In this document: one piece after another, positions 1-10,156 of the stretch
How the letters are laid out: every line of letters begins with the position of its first letter
How positions within the stretch are numbered: position 1 is the first letter of the stretch
Origin: Lingula anatina
Taxonomy: Eukaryota; Brachiopoda; Lingulata; Lingulida; Lingulidae
Direction of reading: 5' to 3'
Assembly (NCBI RefSeq): GCF_001039355.2
Contig: NW_019775536.1
Span: forward strand, 674,376-738,375
DNA: 64,000 bases
The notes under the pieces: generated by a model
The model's input: only the letters and a program-made list of their open reading frames with translations
Databases searched by the model: none
What the model was told of the DNA's origin: nothing
Program-made: the position numbers and the translations under genes

Positions 1-1013
1 GTTCGTAACGGGAAATAACAACTAGCATGAAAAGAGATCCATAATCATATTCGACAGGATGATAACCGCAGCCATTTAATTCTTTGTTTCTTTTCATTGG
101 TCGTTTTTGTGAGTCTCTGAAATGCAAGCTTTTGTGTATTTGAAGAGGGAACAATGCGGCGCTATGATTGAGTACAGGGGGCCTTCAATGCGAGTAGATA
201 ACCAACAAAAGCGAAGCGTTTTCAAATGCAAAAAGATATTCGAGTGACTTAAGTTCAGTCGCATAAGGAAATATAGGTTCTTTTGTCGAGGCTATTCATC
301 CACTATCAGAGGACCGTTCTGATAAATTTCCCTTTGGAATAGGCGCAAACAAAACATATTATTGGCATTCAATGCTCCCCGGCTAATGCGGCTCTTCGTT
401 TTCAATGCGAGCCTCGTCTTGCGTCAAAGCGTTGAACGCGCTTGAATACGCGGTCTTTAAGTAGCGGGACCGGACAATGCAGCGTTTCTCCGGGGTTTAA
501 TGCGGCCTATTAAGCACCTCTGTGTTGGATTTAATAACATCTAGTACTTGCTTTCAAGACATTTCCGCAAATAAGTTCAGTGTGACTGCGTTATGTATTC
601 ACGTATCCGTTAATCTCGTCAACCCCGGGGTTAAACACAATATGATTAGCATTGAAATGCGGATTGAAAATCAACTTCGCAATTCTTATGTTAGATATTT
701 AACTCTCTCGCTTAATTACGCCCGTTGAATGCGAATCGAGGTAAAGAAGTATCAGTGATAATTTCAAAGGGGCATAATGAACTATGTGATTTTGAACAAT
801 GCCTTCTACTTCAAGACGAGAGAGAAAGATCGAAGCTAGCCTGCTCTGAAGACCGCAGTTTTTTCGTCAAGAGTAGGTTGAGAGAGCAATGCGTTTGTTT
901 TCACATGGCACGCGTGTTTGTTTATGCGCGTGTGTAGGCAAAATGAAAAGAAAATGTTAGGATTACTTAGGGTTGTTCAACGCGTCGAAAAGGAGAGAAG
1001 ATATAAGAGCCCG

Positions 1014-1016
<3 letters not shown>

Positions 1017-1060
<44 letters not shown>
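1017..1060. repeat. (GA)n microsatellite
   Basis: An uninterrupted GA dinucleotide run of about 44 bp. It produces an artificial Arg-Glu repeat in one reading frame. Confidence 0.95.
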
Positions 1061-1064
<4 letters not shown>

Positions 1065-1256
1065 AAAGATCGGAAAAGAAGAGTACAGCAAATAAATAAA
1101 TTAATTAATTAAGTAATTAAAATACAAAGAAAACAGTAACAGCTGTTAAACGTCATATACTCACGATGATCTAACTATCAGACGGGACGATGAAATTGGA
1201 CGTACTACACTTTTCTAAACAGAATATAGGCCTACTATATTATTTCTGTCTCTCTC

Positions 1257-1277
1257 TCACACACACACGCGCGCGCG

Positions 1278-1320
<43 letters not shown>

Positions 1321-1327
1321 ACACACA
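1257..1327. repeat. (CA)n/(CG)n compound microsatellite
   Basis: A CA run switches to a CG run of about 18 bp and back to CA. Alternating purine-pyrimidine sequence of this kind can form Z-DNA. That is a general property of such sequence and not something shown here. Confidence 0.95.
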
Positions 1328-1682
1328 TGCGTGCCCGAACACACGTACACGGGATGAATACACTTGTTTGTTGTGAGGGTTGAGTAATTTTATTAACTCA
1401 ATTCTTTTGTAAACCATCAGGACTTTGCTAACCGCAGTTCAACTAATAGTCTCGAGATTTATCATTTTTGCCAACTATTGCTTTAATCCGACTGGAACGC
1501 ACCTGTCACTTTCATAAAAATAGTGACGCAGGAAGCGCGACCTAACAAATAACGCCAGATAAGATCAGACTAAGCACCTTATATTTCATTCTGGCTTACT
1601 AATCGGCCATCGTGTTTCGCAGTTTAAGAGCGAAAAGTGTGCTTAAAATGAAATTGAATCTGCTGCGGTGTGTTTCACTGGG

Positions 1683-1685
<3 letters not shown>

Positions 1686-1718
<33 letters not shown>
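1686..1718. repeat. (GA)n microsatellite
   Basis: A pure GA dinucleotide run of about 33 bp with no associated gene. Confidence 0.95.
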
Positions 1719-1720
<2 letters not shown>

Positions 1721-2418
1721 GGCTTTGAAGTGAAAGGATAAAGAGTAAAGCAGATGTACTTTCCCCGCTCCTGACTCGCACTAAATTCGTACTTGGCTGA
1801 ACTGTCAGCTGCCCTATGCCAGGTGCCAGGTGCCAGTCCTGCATATTCCAGGTTGTCACGAGAGCAATAAACACACTGTCAATTGTCAAACTGTCCCCCC
1901 TAACTTGTCAAAATGACACCAGGTCAACAAGGCCGCATATCAAAACATCTACACTACGTAAAATACGCATGTTATATGTATAAGGTACTTGCTCCGCTGC
2001 GTCAACAACCAACATAAAAGAGGCTGTTATCCATAATGTACATTTTCAAATCTAATCCATTCTGATTCTGAGATGCAGCAGGATCGGATACAGATAACAC
2101 CATTTTACACTTATTCTAAGTCTACTGTACTTAAAGAATACGCACGTGCACGCATGCACACACACACACAAACACACACACGTAAGTTTTATTTACATTC
2201 CCATTCCCTTATTCAGCGATATTCCCTCCAGACTGAACAACCCAACATCAAATCGATGTGATTCCCATGAAGTTTGCATTATTGATAACAAAAACAATTA
2301 CAGCAGCGGCACAGTAAGTTGACAAAGAGCAAATGAACTGCGCCCCCCGCGACCTAACACTTAGCTTGGCACTTGACACTAAACAGCTTGAACCGAACAC
2401 ACGGCAACTGATACCCAC

Positions 2419-2562
2419 CTCCTCTTGTTTGACACGGGCGACGCTAGGTCGATCCTCTGGGTCGCCGTCTCTTTGACTTTCGTGCGACACTGGCGTGCCG
2501 TTTCCATTCAAGGAATCTGTGCCGCTGTAAGTGGTTGACGCCTTGGCGGTCGTCCCAGTCAT
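2419..2562 (-). CDS. Possible first coding exon of an unidentified gene
   Basis: A minus-strand ATG at 2562 opens 48 codons rich in Thr, Ser and Gly, ending in the acidic/basic stretch ARVKQEE. It stops exactly at a good donor (GTGGGTAT, 2411-2418). The VKQE string fits the SUMOylation consensus (hydrophobic-K-x-E), common in transcription-factor N-termini. GC content rises over about 2,340-2,830, as expected around a promoter or first exon. Further exons would lie to the left, probably outside the window, since none is recognised in 1-2,418. I do not recognise the family. It could also be a chance open frame. Confidence 0.3.
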
Positions 2563-3912
2563 GAAGCGATACCTAGCGTGCGATAGAAGCCCTTCGAATG
2601 CGGAAAGACGCCGGGTTCAGTGCGCGTCGCACACCGGGGACTCGACGCGCTTGCTCCGCAAGACGTTGTCAAATCAGAGACAAACGCACCGAGGACTAGT
2701 CAATCGACCGAGCACAAGGCTTACGAGGCCTGGTCTGTTAGTTTGACGTGTGTGAAACATGCATCTTTTTCTCAGTGCCACGGTCGTAACGTAGAGTCAG
2801 GCAACGGCGCTGGAGTAGTGTGGCAAGACTATAGAAGATCTCGCTGAAATGGGAAATTACTATGCAATATTAATGTCGACGATAAAAGAGTCTCTGAATT
2901 CCAACCCATTTATCATGCTTATTTTTGTGTGTGTTGATATATGCCTTTGTAGCCGCGAACAATGGGCACAATGCAAGTTGCAGGATGCGCCGCTTTCTCC
3001 ATTCTTTGCAGTGCAATTCGAACTGAATGGCGGTAGAGAATTACCACTCAACCAACCCTTTCATTTTTCCTTTCAATGCTGTTAAAAGCCCCACCGCAAA
3101 TAATCAATTCACATTGAAAACGCAAGGAAATTTAAACTCGCCCTCAGCTTTGACGAACTTGTTTAGTTGAGAAGGAAAGTGAAGCTTTTTGTCAAGAATC
3201 ACTGTGTCGAATCGACAGAACTCTCGGTTTAGAAAAAAAGATAGACGCTTGGGTGTATTCTGTTTGTGATATGAACTATGGCTCAGGTCTTTTAGAAGAA
3301 CGCGCTCATCCGCGTTGTATAAGGCTTTACAAATGAAAGGACATTTTATTACCGCGCTTATCTTTTGTTATGTAGAATTAAGGGAATTAAAAAGCTCTCG
3401 AAGAATGACTGTGTGACATGAAATGCATCACAAAGGGCTTGTCGTGCGCTGGGGAAATTAGAGAGAAATTAGAAAAAAGAAGCACTGGGAATGCATCGCG
3501 GAGCTGATAAACCGTTGAGTTTTTCTTTTCATTCACAGTTATAAATAGTTGATGGACGACAGATATCAGGGATACGTTATTTATGGACATTGGCTTCGGA
3601 AAAGCATAATAAAAATATGAAAATAAAGACAAATAAATCAACAATTTAACATACAAACAAACACGGTTTTGGATAAGAAACCGATCAAACAAACAAACAA
3701 AAAGACGAAAGAAAGAATAAATAAGTAAATATATGATTAAACATATAAAGATACAAATACCTGAATGTTTTCGGGGTTTTTTTCAATGTGCTTTTTCATG
3801 TCGTATATTTTTCTTTCAAGTAAGATGTCTTTTTTATTTCTTTAATTGGTCTCTCTTTCTCTCTCTCTCACACACATACACACATGCGTGCGCAGGCGTT
3901 CGCGCACCCACA

Positions 3913-4300
3913 TTTGGGCGTGCTATATGGAGCCAGTATTGGTGAATCTGAAGAGCAGTAGGCTTACTATGAGATAAAGAAAATGGTGTTTATGATGACG
4001 AATGTAAAACTGATTTTTTCTATGAATATCAACACTTTTTCTTTCGTCTCCAAGATCGACCACATGCAAAACCGTTGACAGTGTGCGATCTGTCTACCTT
4101 ATTTTAAATCCAACTGAGCAAACCTCGAATAATATTTCAGACCGAGACAGGTGAATCATGTCACATTTTAGGGCTCTATAAGGCGTAAAGGATGCATAAG
4201 ACCAGTAAAACAAGCCAAAGTGCTAACGTTTTAGCTTGAATATTGAACTCACATTGATTATAGATACAGACAGAAATGTCTCGGCACACCGCCTTACCGT
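3913..4300. repeat. Left copy of a 390-bp local duplication
   Basis: This stretch matches 4,332-4,720 with a few percent substitutions. Both copies begin near the word GCGTGCTATATGG and end at GCCTTACCGT. A lone N at 4330 lies between them. It contains no recognisable gene. A true tandem repeat and two haplotypes joined end to end are both possible. Confidence 0.85.
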
Positions 4301-4329
4301 ACCCCAGGTTCTAGATTCCGGTATTGCCA

Positions 4330-4330
4330 N
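4330..4330. other. Single ambiguous base between duplicated blocks
   Basis: An isolated N separating two homologous 390-bp copies. It is the first of five such positions, all with this property, and looks like a contig join or unresolved base. Confidence 0.6.
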
Positions 4331-4331
4331 G

Positions 4332-4720
4332 TTTAGGCGTGCTATATGGAACCAGTATTGGGGATTCTGAAGAGCAGTAGGCTTACTATGAGATAAAGAA
4401 AATGGTGTTTATGATGACGAATGTAAAACTGATTTTTTTCTAGGAATATCAACACTTTTCCTTTCGTCCCCAAGATCGACCATATCCAAAACCGTTGACA
4501 GTGTACGATCTTCCCACCTTATTTTAAATCCAACAAAGCAAACCTCGAGTAATATTTCAGACCGAGACAGGTGAATCATGTCAAATTTTAGGGCTCTATA
4601 AGGCGTAAAGGATGCATAAGACCAATAAAACAAGCCAAAGTGCTAACGTTTTAGCTTGAATATTGAACTCTCATTGATTATAGATACAGACAGAAATGTC
4701 TCGGCACACCGCCTTACCGT
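4332..4720. repeat. Right copy of a 390-bp local duplication
   Basis: Second copy of the block at 3,913-4,300, beginning two bases after the N at 4330. It is followed by an A homopolymer of about 24 bp. No coding content. Confidence 0.85.
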
Positions 4721-5406
4721 CATCTACAAAAAAAAAAAAAAAAAAAAAAAAATGAAGCAGATGAAATAATTCGACTTTTTCCACAGTAGTAGTCGATATA
4801 TTGTCGTGAGGAACAAAGTGAGGCAATGACGAAAGGCTGTTAAAATTTTGGTAAATTTCAGAATTTGTTTTTCCATCAAAATTTCCCCGTCTTCAGGACT
4901 ATCACCGCGGTTTTTCTTCTTTCCGGTGATATGGTTTGTCAAATGAATAACGCAAGGTCCAATCTTTTTTTTTTTAACTATGAAATTATTTTATTCTAGC
5001 GATGACTTTCTCTTCAGTATACACCAATGATAGTAATGGCTGCTGGAAGGTCAATGATACGTGTTGTAACCTCTTATGCTCAGAAACGTATGTAATCTAT
5101 GCTGCGGTATCAACCCGCTCTCTTTTTATTATTTTTTAATTTTTATTATTATTATTACCAGATGGTACCCCCAAAATATTTGAAATATCCTCCAGTTTTA
5201 ATTTCCCGAATCAAGTATGAGATAAAAATAAACATGAAACGCTCATCCCCCATCTTCTAAGCCTCGATCCTTTAGATATTAAGTTGATAAAAAAACATAC
5301 ACTCTTGTTTGTTGTCTGTTGCCGATGAAAACCGACCCCCCAACTTTCTCTAACGTATGTATAAATAAAATCACTGCGCAGGGAGATAATCCGTCTTTGC
5401 ATTTTA

Positions 5407-5679
5407 GGGGCCATTCAGAATAGATGATCTGAGTACTAACTGATCCGTCGATTAAATATGGCCGACCACACTTCAAAAGCGATGCCGCTGATTCCCGATG
5501 GTCTCCCCACCTCCACACGCGCCATTAAACGGATTAAATCTCGGCTCCGGGGTTTAATTGCAAGGTCCTTTCAGTGACGGCGCGTGTGGAGGCGGGGAGA
5601 CCATCATGGAATTAGCGGTATCGCTTTTGAACTGGGGTCCACCATATTTAGTCGGCGGATCATCTATTCGGAATGGCCC
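5407..5679. mobile_element. Palindromic MITE-like element, copy 1
   Basis: About 100-bp imperfect inverted arms begin GGGGCCATTCAGAATAGAT and end ATCTATTCGGAATGGCCC, separated by a short non-paired centre near 5,530-5,575. TTTA sits immediately outside both ends, a possible target duplication. It lies 3' of the TLR gene on the opposite side from its promoter. It has no coding capacity. The superfamily is uncertain; a TTA-type target would suit PIF/Harbinger. Confidence 0.7.
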
Positions 5680-6089
5680 TTTATACACCGTGCTTCCAAA
5701 CCCACGCAAGTCAGCCAAAATTATAAGATGGATGTTTGCATAGCACAAATAACAAGACTTGTCACTCAGTTTTTACACTGATAGTTATTTTATAGTTTAT
5801 ATTATAACATTTAATCACTATTCTCTTGTTTTAGAAATATTTACGAAATAAGTCAAATACATACAGTGTTTTGTCGAGTTTAGTATTTCATTCATCATTA
5901 GTACGGAAATAAATAAACTGTTTGAAATAAATAAAGAAATGTATTTCTATTAATATCCAAGAAACATACCTTTTTTGTAAGTGATATTCAATACAGAAAA
6001 AAAAGTTAGACGGTGTTGTGACCCAAGGAAGAGATCAAGGAAGAGATTTATAAAACTAAACAAAATGTGACTTATAACTAGAAAAAATA

Positions 6090-8612
6090 TCACACTTGCT
6101 CTTCCTCTATATTTAAAGCTTCATCAATTTGCCGAGTTTTCTTTAACAGAGCAAGTTTCAACTTTTTCCAGAATTCTTCCTTTTTTCCGTCATTCTCCTC
6201 CTCCGGCCACTCCAAGTAGGTCACGTGACGTTTCATGAGCCGCAGCGTCTTGGGGAGTTGATCGGGTGGGATCTTCTCTAGAAACACCACAATGAGCGAT
6301 TTACGCCTCTCGCGCAGTACCTTGGCCTGAGCAATGTCGACCTCGTAACGACACCAATCACTCTCAAGGAAATGCTGCGAGATGATCAATATCCCCACCT
6401 TGCTCGCCTCCATTTTCTCCACTATGCTATCTATGATGTAATCGCCCGGTAGGAAGTTCCTTGAATGGATACATACGTTAAAGACGATGTCCTGACCTTG
6501 GTCATTACCTTGTCCCTGATAATGACCTTGGGCAATGCGTCGTCCTTGACCTTGACCCTCCACGTGCGGGAGAAACTGCCGCACGACCCACTCCTCATCC
6601 CTGCTGCTGTGAGCGACAAATGCGTCATATTCGTACTGTACTTGCCCATCGCCGCAGCGGATATATCCGTGCCGCCGACGGTTAAGTCTTTTTAGATGCC
6701 ACCAATATACAATGTCAAGTCGAAAGTAGGCCACAAGACCTGCCACTGCTCCAATCACCACAACACCGGCCCCGATACAACAGAAGACTACAGTGATCAG
6801 GTGGTTTCCGCATGTAATCCAAGGCGGGTTAAAGTCCTCCAGGGCGGTGTTTTGGTACTCGGCCGGCTCGCTACATTTCTGTCTTGCTCCATTTACGTAT
6901 GTGGTTGTATGACGAAGCCACTTAGAAAACGAACTGGAATCGCAGCTACATACAAATCGATTGAGCTCAATATTGAGGTGGTGAAGTTGATTCATTCTTA
7001 ATACAGCAGTTATATCGAAATTCACCAGTTTGTTTTTTCTAAGATTCAAAAAAACGAGCGAAGTCAGAGAATCAAACACGGCGCCGACGTTTTCCATGTT
7101 ATTGTCCGACAAGTCCAAGTGTTGCAAGTGAGGCAAATTGGAGAACACGTTTTTTGGGAGTTTAGAGATACTATTCGAAGCTAAGATTAGTTTCCGTACT
7201 GGACACTGTGATTTAAAAATGTGAGGAAATATCTCATTTTTCATCATACAGAACAGAGAATTACCTGTAAGATCTATTTCACGAATAGTCGATAATCCTT
7301 CGAATACAGATGTATTCATGTGGTGTCTCAGTACACAAGCCTTGTTGTGCGTGTACTGCAATTTTACTAGTGACGTCATGTTTTGGACTATTAATAGATG
7401 AAGGCCCGGATGTGTGTAGGGATAAGGCAAAATTCCAAAGAGCCCATTTAAATACAACTCACGTAGGTTGGTCAGGAGCGTGAAGTTGAGATATCCATAT
7501 AAGCGATTATACGACAGATCCAGTACTTTCAGATGCTGGTGAGGAGGAAAAATCACTGTGTTTACCGTCACGAACTCGTTGTGCCTGGCAACTAATTTTT
7601 GAAGTTTCGGGAAGCTGAGAGTTACTGATTTAAAAAGTTCTAAATCTGAGAAAAGGTTGATACTAATATCCAATTCCCTCAACGTCGACGACATTGTCTT
7701 GAAATTTCTTTGCATGGTGGCAATTTTACTCGAACTTAGATCCAATTTTTCAATAACCGGCAAAGATTGAAATACGTCTGAAGCGATTGCCGATATCCTG
7801 TTACCGCTGAGGCGAAGTTCGCGTACATTTGAATTAGAGAGGGGTCTCAAAACTGATGAATTTAGCTCAGAGATGTTTATTTGACAATAAGACAAATCGA
7901 GAGTTTCAATCTGCGTGTGCCTTAACCTCGTAAATATCACATCACCGATGCTGTTCTTCCCTATGCCGAATGAAACAAAGCGTTTGATTGGTCGGAAGGC
8001 TTCTGTGGCTATTTTTGAAATCTGATTCTCGCTGAGATCAACGGCAAGATAATGCACTGATTCGAAGGGAAGAAAATCCGAGTTTGTTATTTCGGTGACG
8101 TGATTTTCCCTCAGGTTTAAATCGAAATAGGTATTTGTCATGGTGGCATTGCTGACATCTTGGATTTGGAGTGAGTTTATCCTGTTGGATTGGAAGTTCG
8201 CCTCCTCCAGGTTTGGAAGTAACACAATGAATGACGGCAGAGTTTGGAGTAGATTATCTTTTAAAGATGCACGTTTCAGTTCATGAAGACCAAGAAGAGC
8301 GCCATATTCAACAGTTTTTATCAAACATCGATTCATTTCGAGTTCCTTAAGGTGTGGTAGTCCAATAAAAGTTTCATTTTTTAGTGTTCTAAATGTGCTG
8401 TCAGAAATCTCGAGGGTTGAAGTGTGTGGCGGTATCCCTGAGATATCAACTGGCCGTATGTTGGTACACCTGACGGCAAGTCTGCCGTTGACGTCACTAG
8501 AACAACTGCATTGCCTTGGACACGAACTACCAGTGGATAAAGTTTGCACGTTTGCAATAAATAAAGCTGCCAAAGGCAGAACTGTTTTTACAATTGCCAT
8601 ATTTCTAATCAT
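6090..8612 (-). CDS. Toll-like receptor, copy 1
   Basis: Intronless 840-aa type I membrane receptor. From the ATG at 8612: hydrophobic signal peptide (about 1-26), cysteine-rich LRR N-cap (CPRQCSC, about 30-46), an array of leucine-rich repeats with LxxLxLxxN words, a single C-terminal cysteine cluster (FVCSCDSS to WITCGN, about 550-600), a transmembrane helix (about 607-630) and a cytoplasmic TIR domain (660 to about 825). The TIR shows box 1 (YDAFVAHSS), a BB-loop RNFLPGD, LESDWCRYE and box 3 FW, so it should signal through TIR adaptors such as MyD88. A Gln-Gly-rich insert (about 685-708) lies between box 1 and the BB loop. An upstream in-frame GTG at 8630 is not favoured over the ATG. The neighbouring copy is nearly identical. 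The ligand is unknown. Confidence 0.95.
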   Translation of the reverse strand: MIRNMAIVKTVLPLAALFIANVQTLSTGSSCPRQCSCSSDVNGRLAVRCTNIRPVDISGIPPHTSTLEISDSTFRTLKNETFIGLPHLKELEMNRCLIKTVEYGALLGLHELKRASLKDNLLQTLPSFIVLLPNLEEANFQSNRINSLQIQDVSNATMTNTYFDLNLRENHVTEITNSDFLPFESVHYLAVDLSENQISKIATEAFRPIKRFVSFGIGKNSIGDVIFTRLRHTQIETLDLSYCQINISELNSSVLRPLSNSNVRELRLSGNRISAIASDVFQSLPVIEKLDLSSSKIATMQRNFKTMSSTLRELDISINLFSDLELFKSVTLSFPKLQKLVARHNEFVTVNTVIFPPHQHLKVLDLSYNRLYGYLNFTLLTNLRELYLNGLFGILPYPYTHPGLHLLIVQNMTSLVKLQYTHNKACVLRHHMNTSVFEGLSTIREIDLTGNSLFCMMKNEIFPHIFKSQCPVRKLILASNSISKLPKNVFSNLPHLQHLDLSDNNMENVGAVFDSLTSLVFLNLRKNKLVNFDITAVLRMNQLHHLNIELNRFVCSCDSSSFSKWLRHTTTYVNGARQKCSEPAEYQNTALEDFNPPWITCGNHLITVVFCCIGAGVVVIGAVAGLVAYFRLDIVYWWHLKRLNRRRHGYIRCGDGQVQYEYDAFVAHSSRDEEWVVRQFLPHVEGQGQGRRIAQGHYQGQGNDQGQDIVFNVCIHSRNFLPGDYIIDSIVEKMEASKVGILIISQHFLESDWCRYEVDIAQAKVLRERRKSLIVVFLEKIPPDQLPKTLRLMKRHVTYLEWPEEENDGKKEEFWKKLKLALLKKTRQIDEALNIEEEQV

Positions 8613-8868
8613 GTAACGTCCGTGTTTCACTAGATTTAATCTTTTTATGGAAAGATGGAATTAGAAACAACGCACCCTTACTTCGTCCACTGACCTGTGT
8701 GGAGATAGCACTCGCCACTAACTGTTTCTATCCGCGACCTGGAATTGTATTTACTTAAGTTGTATCTCACGGAAGTGTGGAAAGTGATAGCGAAACAACA
8801 TAGGATGATCATGAATCAGTGGAAATTCATGTAATTTTACATCCCTGGTTTCGATTCATCACCCACTA

Positions 8869-9037
8869 CAGGGGCGGATTTAGGCCGTCTTCTGGGTCTT
8901 CCGGAAGACGGTCAGATTTTTCAAGTTTACATTGACGGGTATCCAATTTTTCCTGTTGGAAGACGGTCAAAATTGGAGGATGAATCAACAAAGATAATTT
9001 GGAAGACTGTCAGTAAATAGCTCTGGATCCGCCCCTG
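8869..9037. mobile_element. 169-bp MITE, termini CAGGGGCGGAT
   Basis: Begins CAGGGGCGGATTTAG and ends GGATCCGCCCCTG, an inverted-repeat terminus common to hAT-like short elements. The second TLR unit has an uninterrupted sequence at the matching place (about 13,030). Flanks are CACTA on the left and CACTG on the right, an imperfect 5-bp duplication, so the usual 8-bp hAT duplication is not seen. The interior repeats the word GGAAGACGGTCA three times with variation. Confidence 0.75.
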
Positions 9038-9136
9038 CACTGGTCTACCCACGACACTCATCAGCAGTCATAAGGAAGTACCGCAAATAAACAATACGTC
9101 AAACAATTGTATCATGTATACGACAGGAAACAAGGG

Positions 9137-9137
9137 A
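9137..9137. other. Single ambiguous base between TLR units
   Basis: An isolated N at which the homology of TLR unit 1 ends. About 100 bp of unmatched sequence follows before unit 2 begins near 9,235. Confidence 0.6.
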
Positions 9138-9467
9138 NTGTGCTGTGATTGGTTAGTTGAGTCACGTGAAGCCCTACTGTTGCGCCCTCGCGTATCGCGT
9201 GAATGCTGCACATTTCTGGCCATGATTTCCCCAATCAAGTATGAGATAAAAATAAACATGAAACGCTCTTCCCCCATCTTCTAAGCCTCGATCCTTTAGA
9301 TATTAAGTTGATAAAAAAACATACACTCTTGTTTGTTGTCTGTTGCCGATGTAAACCGACCCCTCAACTTAATCTAACGCATGTATAATTAAAATCACTA
9401 TGATAGGACTACATTTTGTGGGAATTGTCATGTAGTGCGCAGGAAGATAATCCGTCTTTGCATTTTA

Positions 9468-9745
9468 GGGGCCATTCAGAATAGATAATTCGAGTAGCCT
9501 ACTAACTGATCCGCCGACCAAATATGGCCGACCTCACTTCAAAAGCGATGCCGCTGATTCCCGATGGTCTCCCCGCCTCCACACGCGCCATTAAACGGAT
9601 TAAATCTCGGCTCCGAGGTTTGACTGCTAGGCACCTGGGGCGACGGCGCGTGTGGAGGCGGGGAGACCATCATGGAATTAGCGGTATCACTTTTGAACTG
9701 GGGTCCGCCATATTTAGTCGGCGGATCATCTATTCGGAATGGCCC
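9468..9745. mobile_element. Palindromic MITE-like element, copy 2
   Basis: Same element as at 5,407-5,679, in the same place relative to the second TLR, so it was present before the two units diverged. The outer arms match, while the non-paired centre differs more from copy 1 than the arms do. Confidence 0.7.
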
Positions 9746-10156
9746 TTTATACACCGTGCTTCCAAACCCACGCAAGTCAGCCAAAATTATAAGATTGATG
9801 TTTGCATAGCACAAATAACAAGACTTGTCACTCAGTTTTTACACTGATAGTTATTTTATAGTTTATATGCAAACATTTAATCGCTATTCTCTTGTTTTAG
9901 AAATATTTACGAAAGAAGTCAAATACATACAGTGTTTTGTCGAGTTTAGTATTTCATTCATCATTAGTACGGAAATAAATAAACTGTTTGAAATAAATAA
10001 AGAAATGTATTTCTATTAATATCCAAGAAACATACCTTTTTTGTAAGTGATATTCAATACAGAAAAAAAAAGTTAGACGGTGTTATGATCCAAGGAAGAG
10101 ATCAAGGAAGAGATTTATAAAACTAAACAAAATGTGATTTATATCTAGAAAAAATA

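Larger units (their letters stand above)
1..2418. other. Non-coding stretch with microsatellites
   Basis: No convincing gene is seen. Open frames here are short, lack recognisable domains, and several are created by dinucleotide repeats. The first kilobase is richer in CpG than most of the window. The sequence could be the intron or flank of a gene whose possible first exon lies just to the right on the minus strand. Confidence 0.5.
2563..5200. other. Non-coding stretch, no gene seen
   Basis: Apart from the local duplication at 3,913-4,720 and short homopolymer or CT/CA runs, I see no coding signal, RNA gene or element with clear ends. The part to about 2,830 is GC-enriched and could be promoter sequence for the possible exon at 2,419-2,562. 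Confidence 0.5.
5201..9136. repeat. TLR duplication unit 1
   Basis: Homologous over nearly its full length to 9,235-13,126. It carries a palindromic element, a complete TLR gene and about 500 bp of upstream DNA, and ends at the N at 9137. Compared with unit 2 it has an extra 169-bp element (8,869-9,037) and lacks about 94 bp found near 12,699-12,792. Confidence 0.9.

Noticed and set aside
1258-1290. Direct-repeat regions as a CRISPR array
   Set aside because: Microsatellites, minisatellites and terminal arrays here lack spaced unique spacers, and the DNA is eukaryotic.
918-1417. Arg-Glu and Cys-Val repeat proteins
   Set aside because: Created by GA and CA/CG microsatellites. No start context or domain.
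6465-7001. Plus-strand and alternate minus-strand frames within the TLR genes (also 10,498-11,068)
   Set aside because: Shadows of the TLR coding sequence; the annotated frame has signal peptide, LRR, membrane and TIR features.
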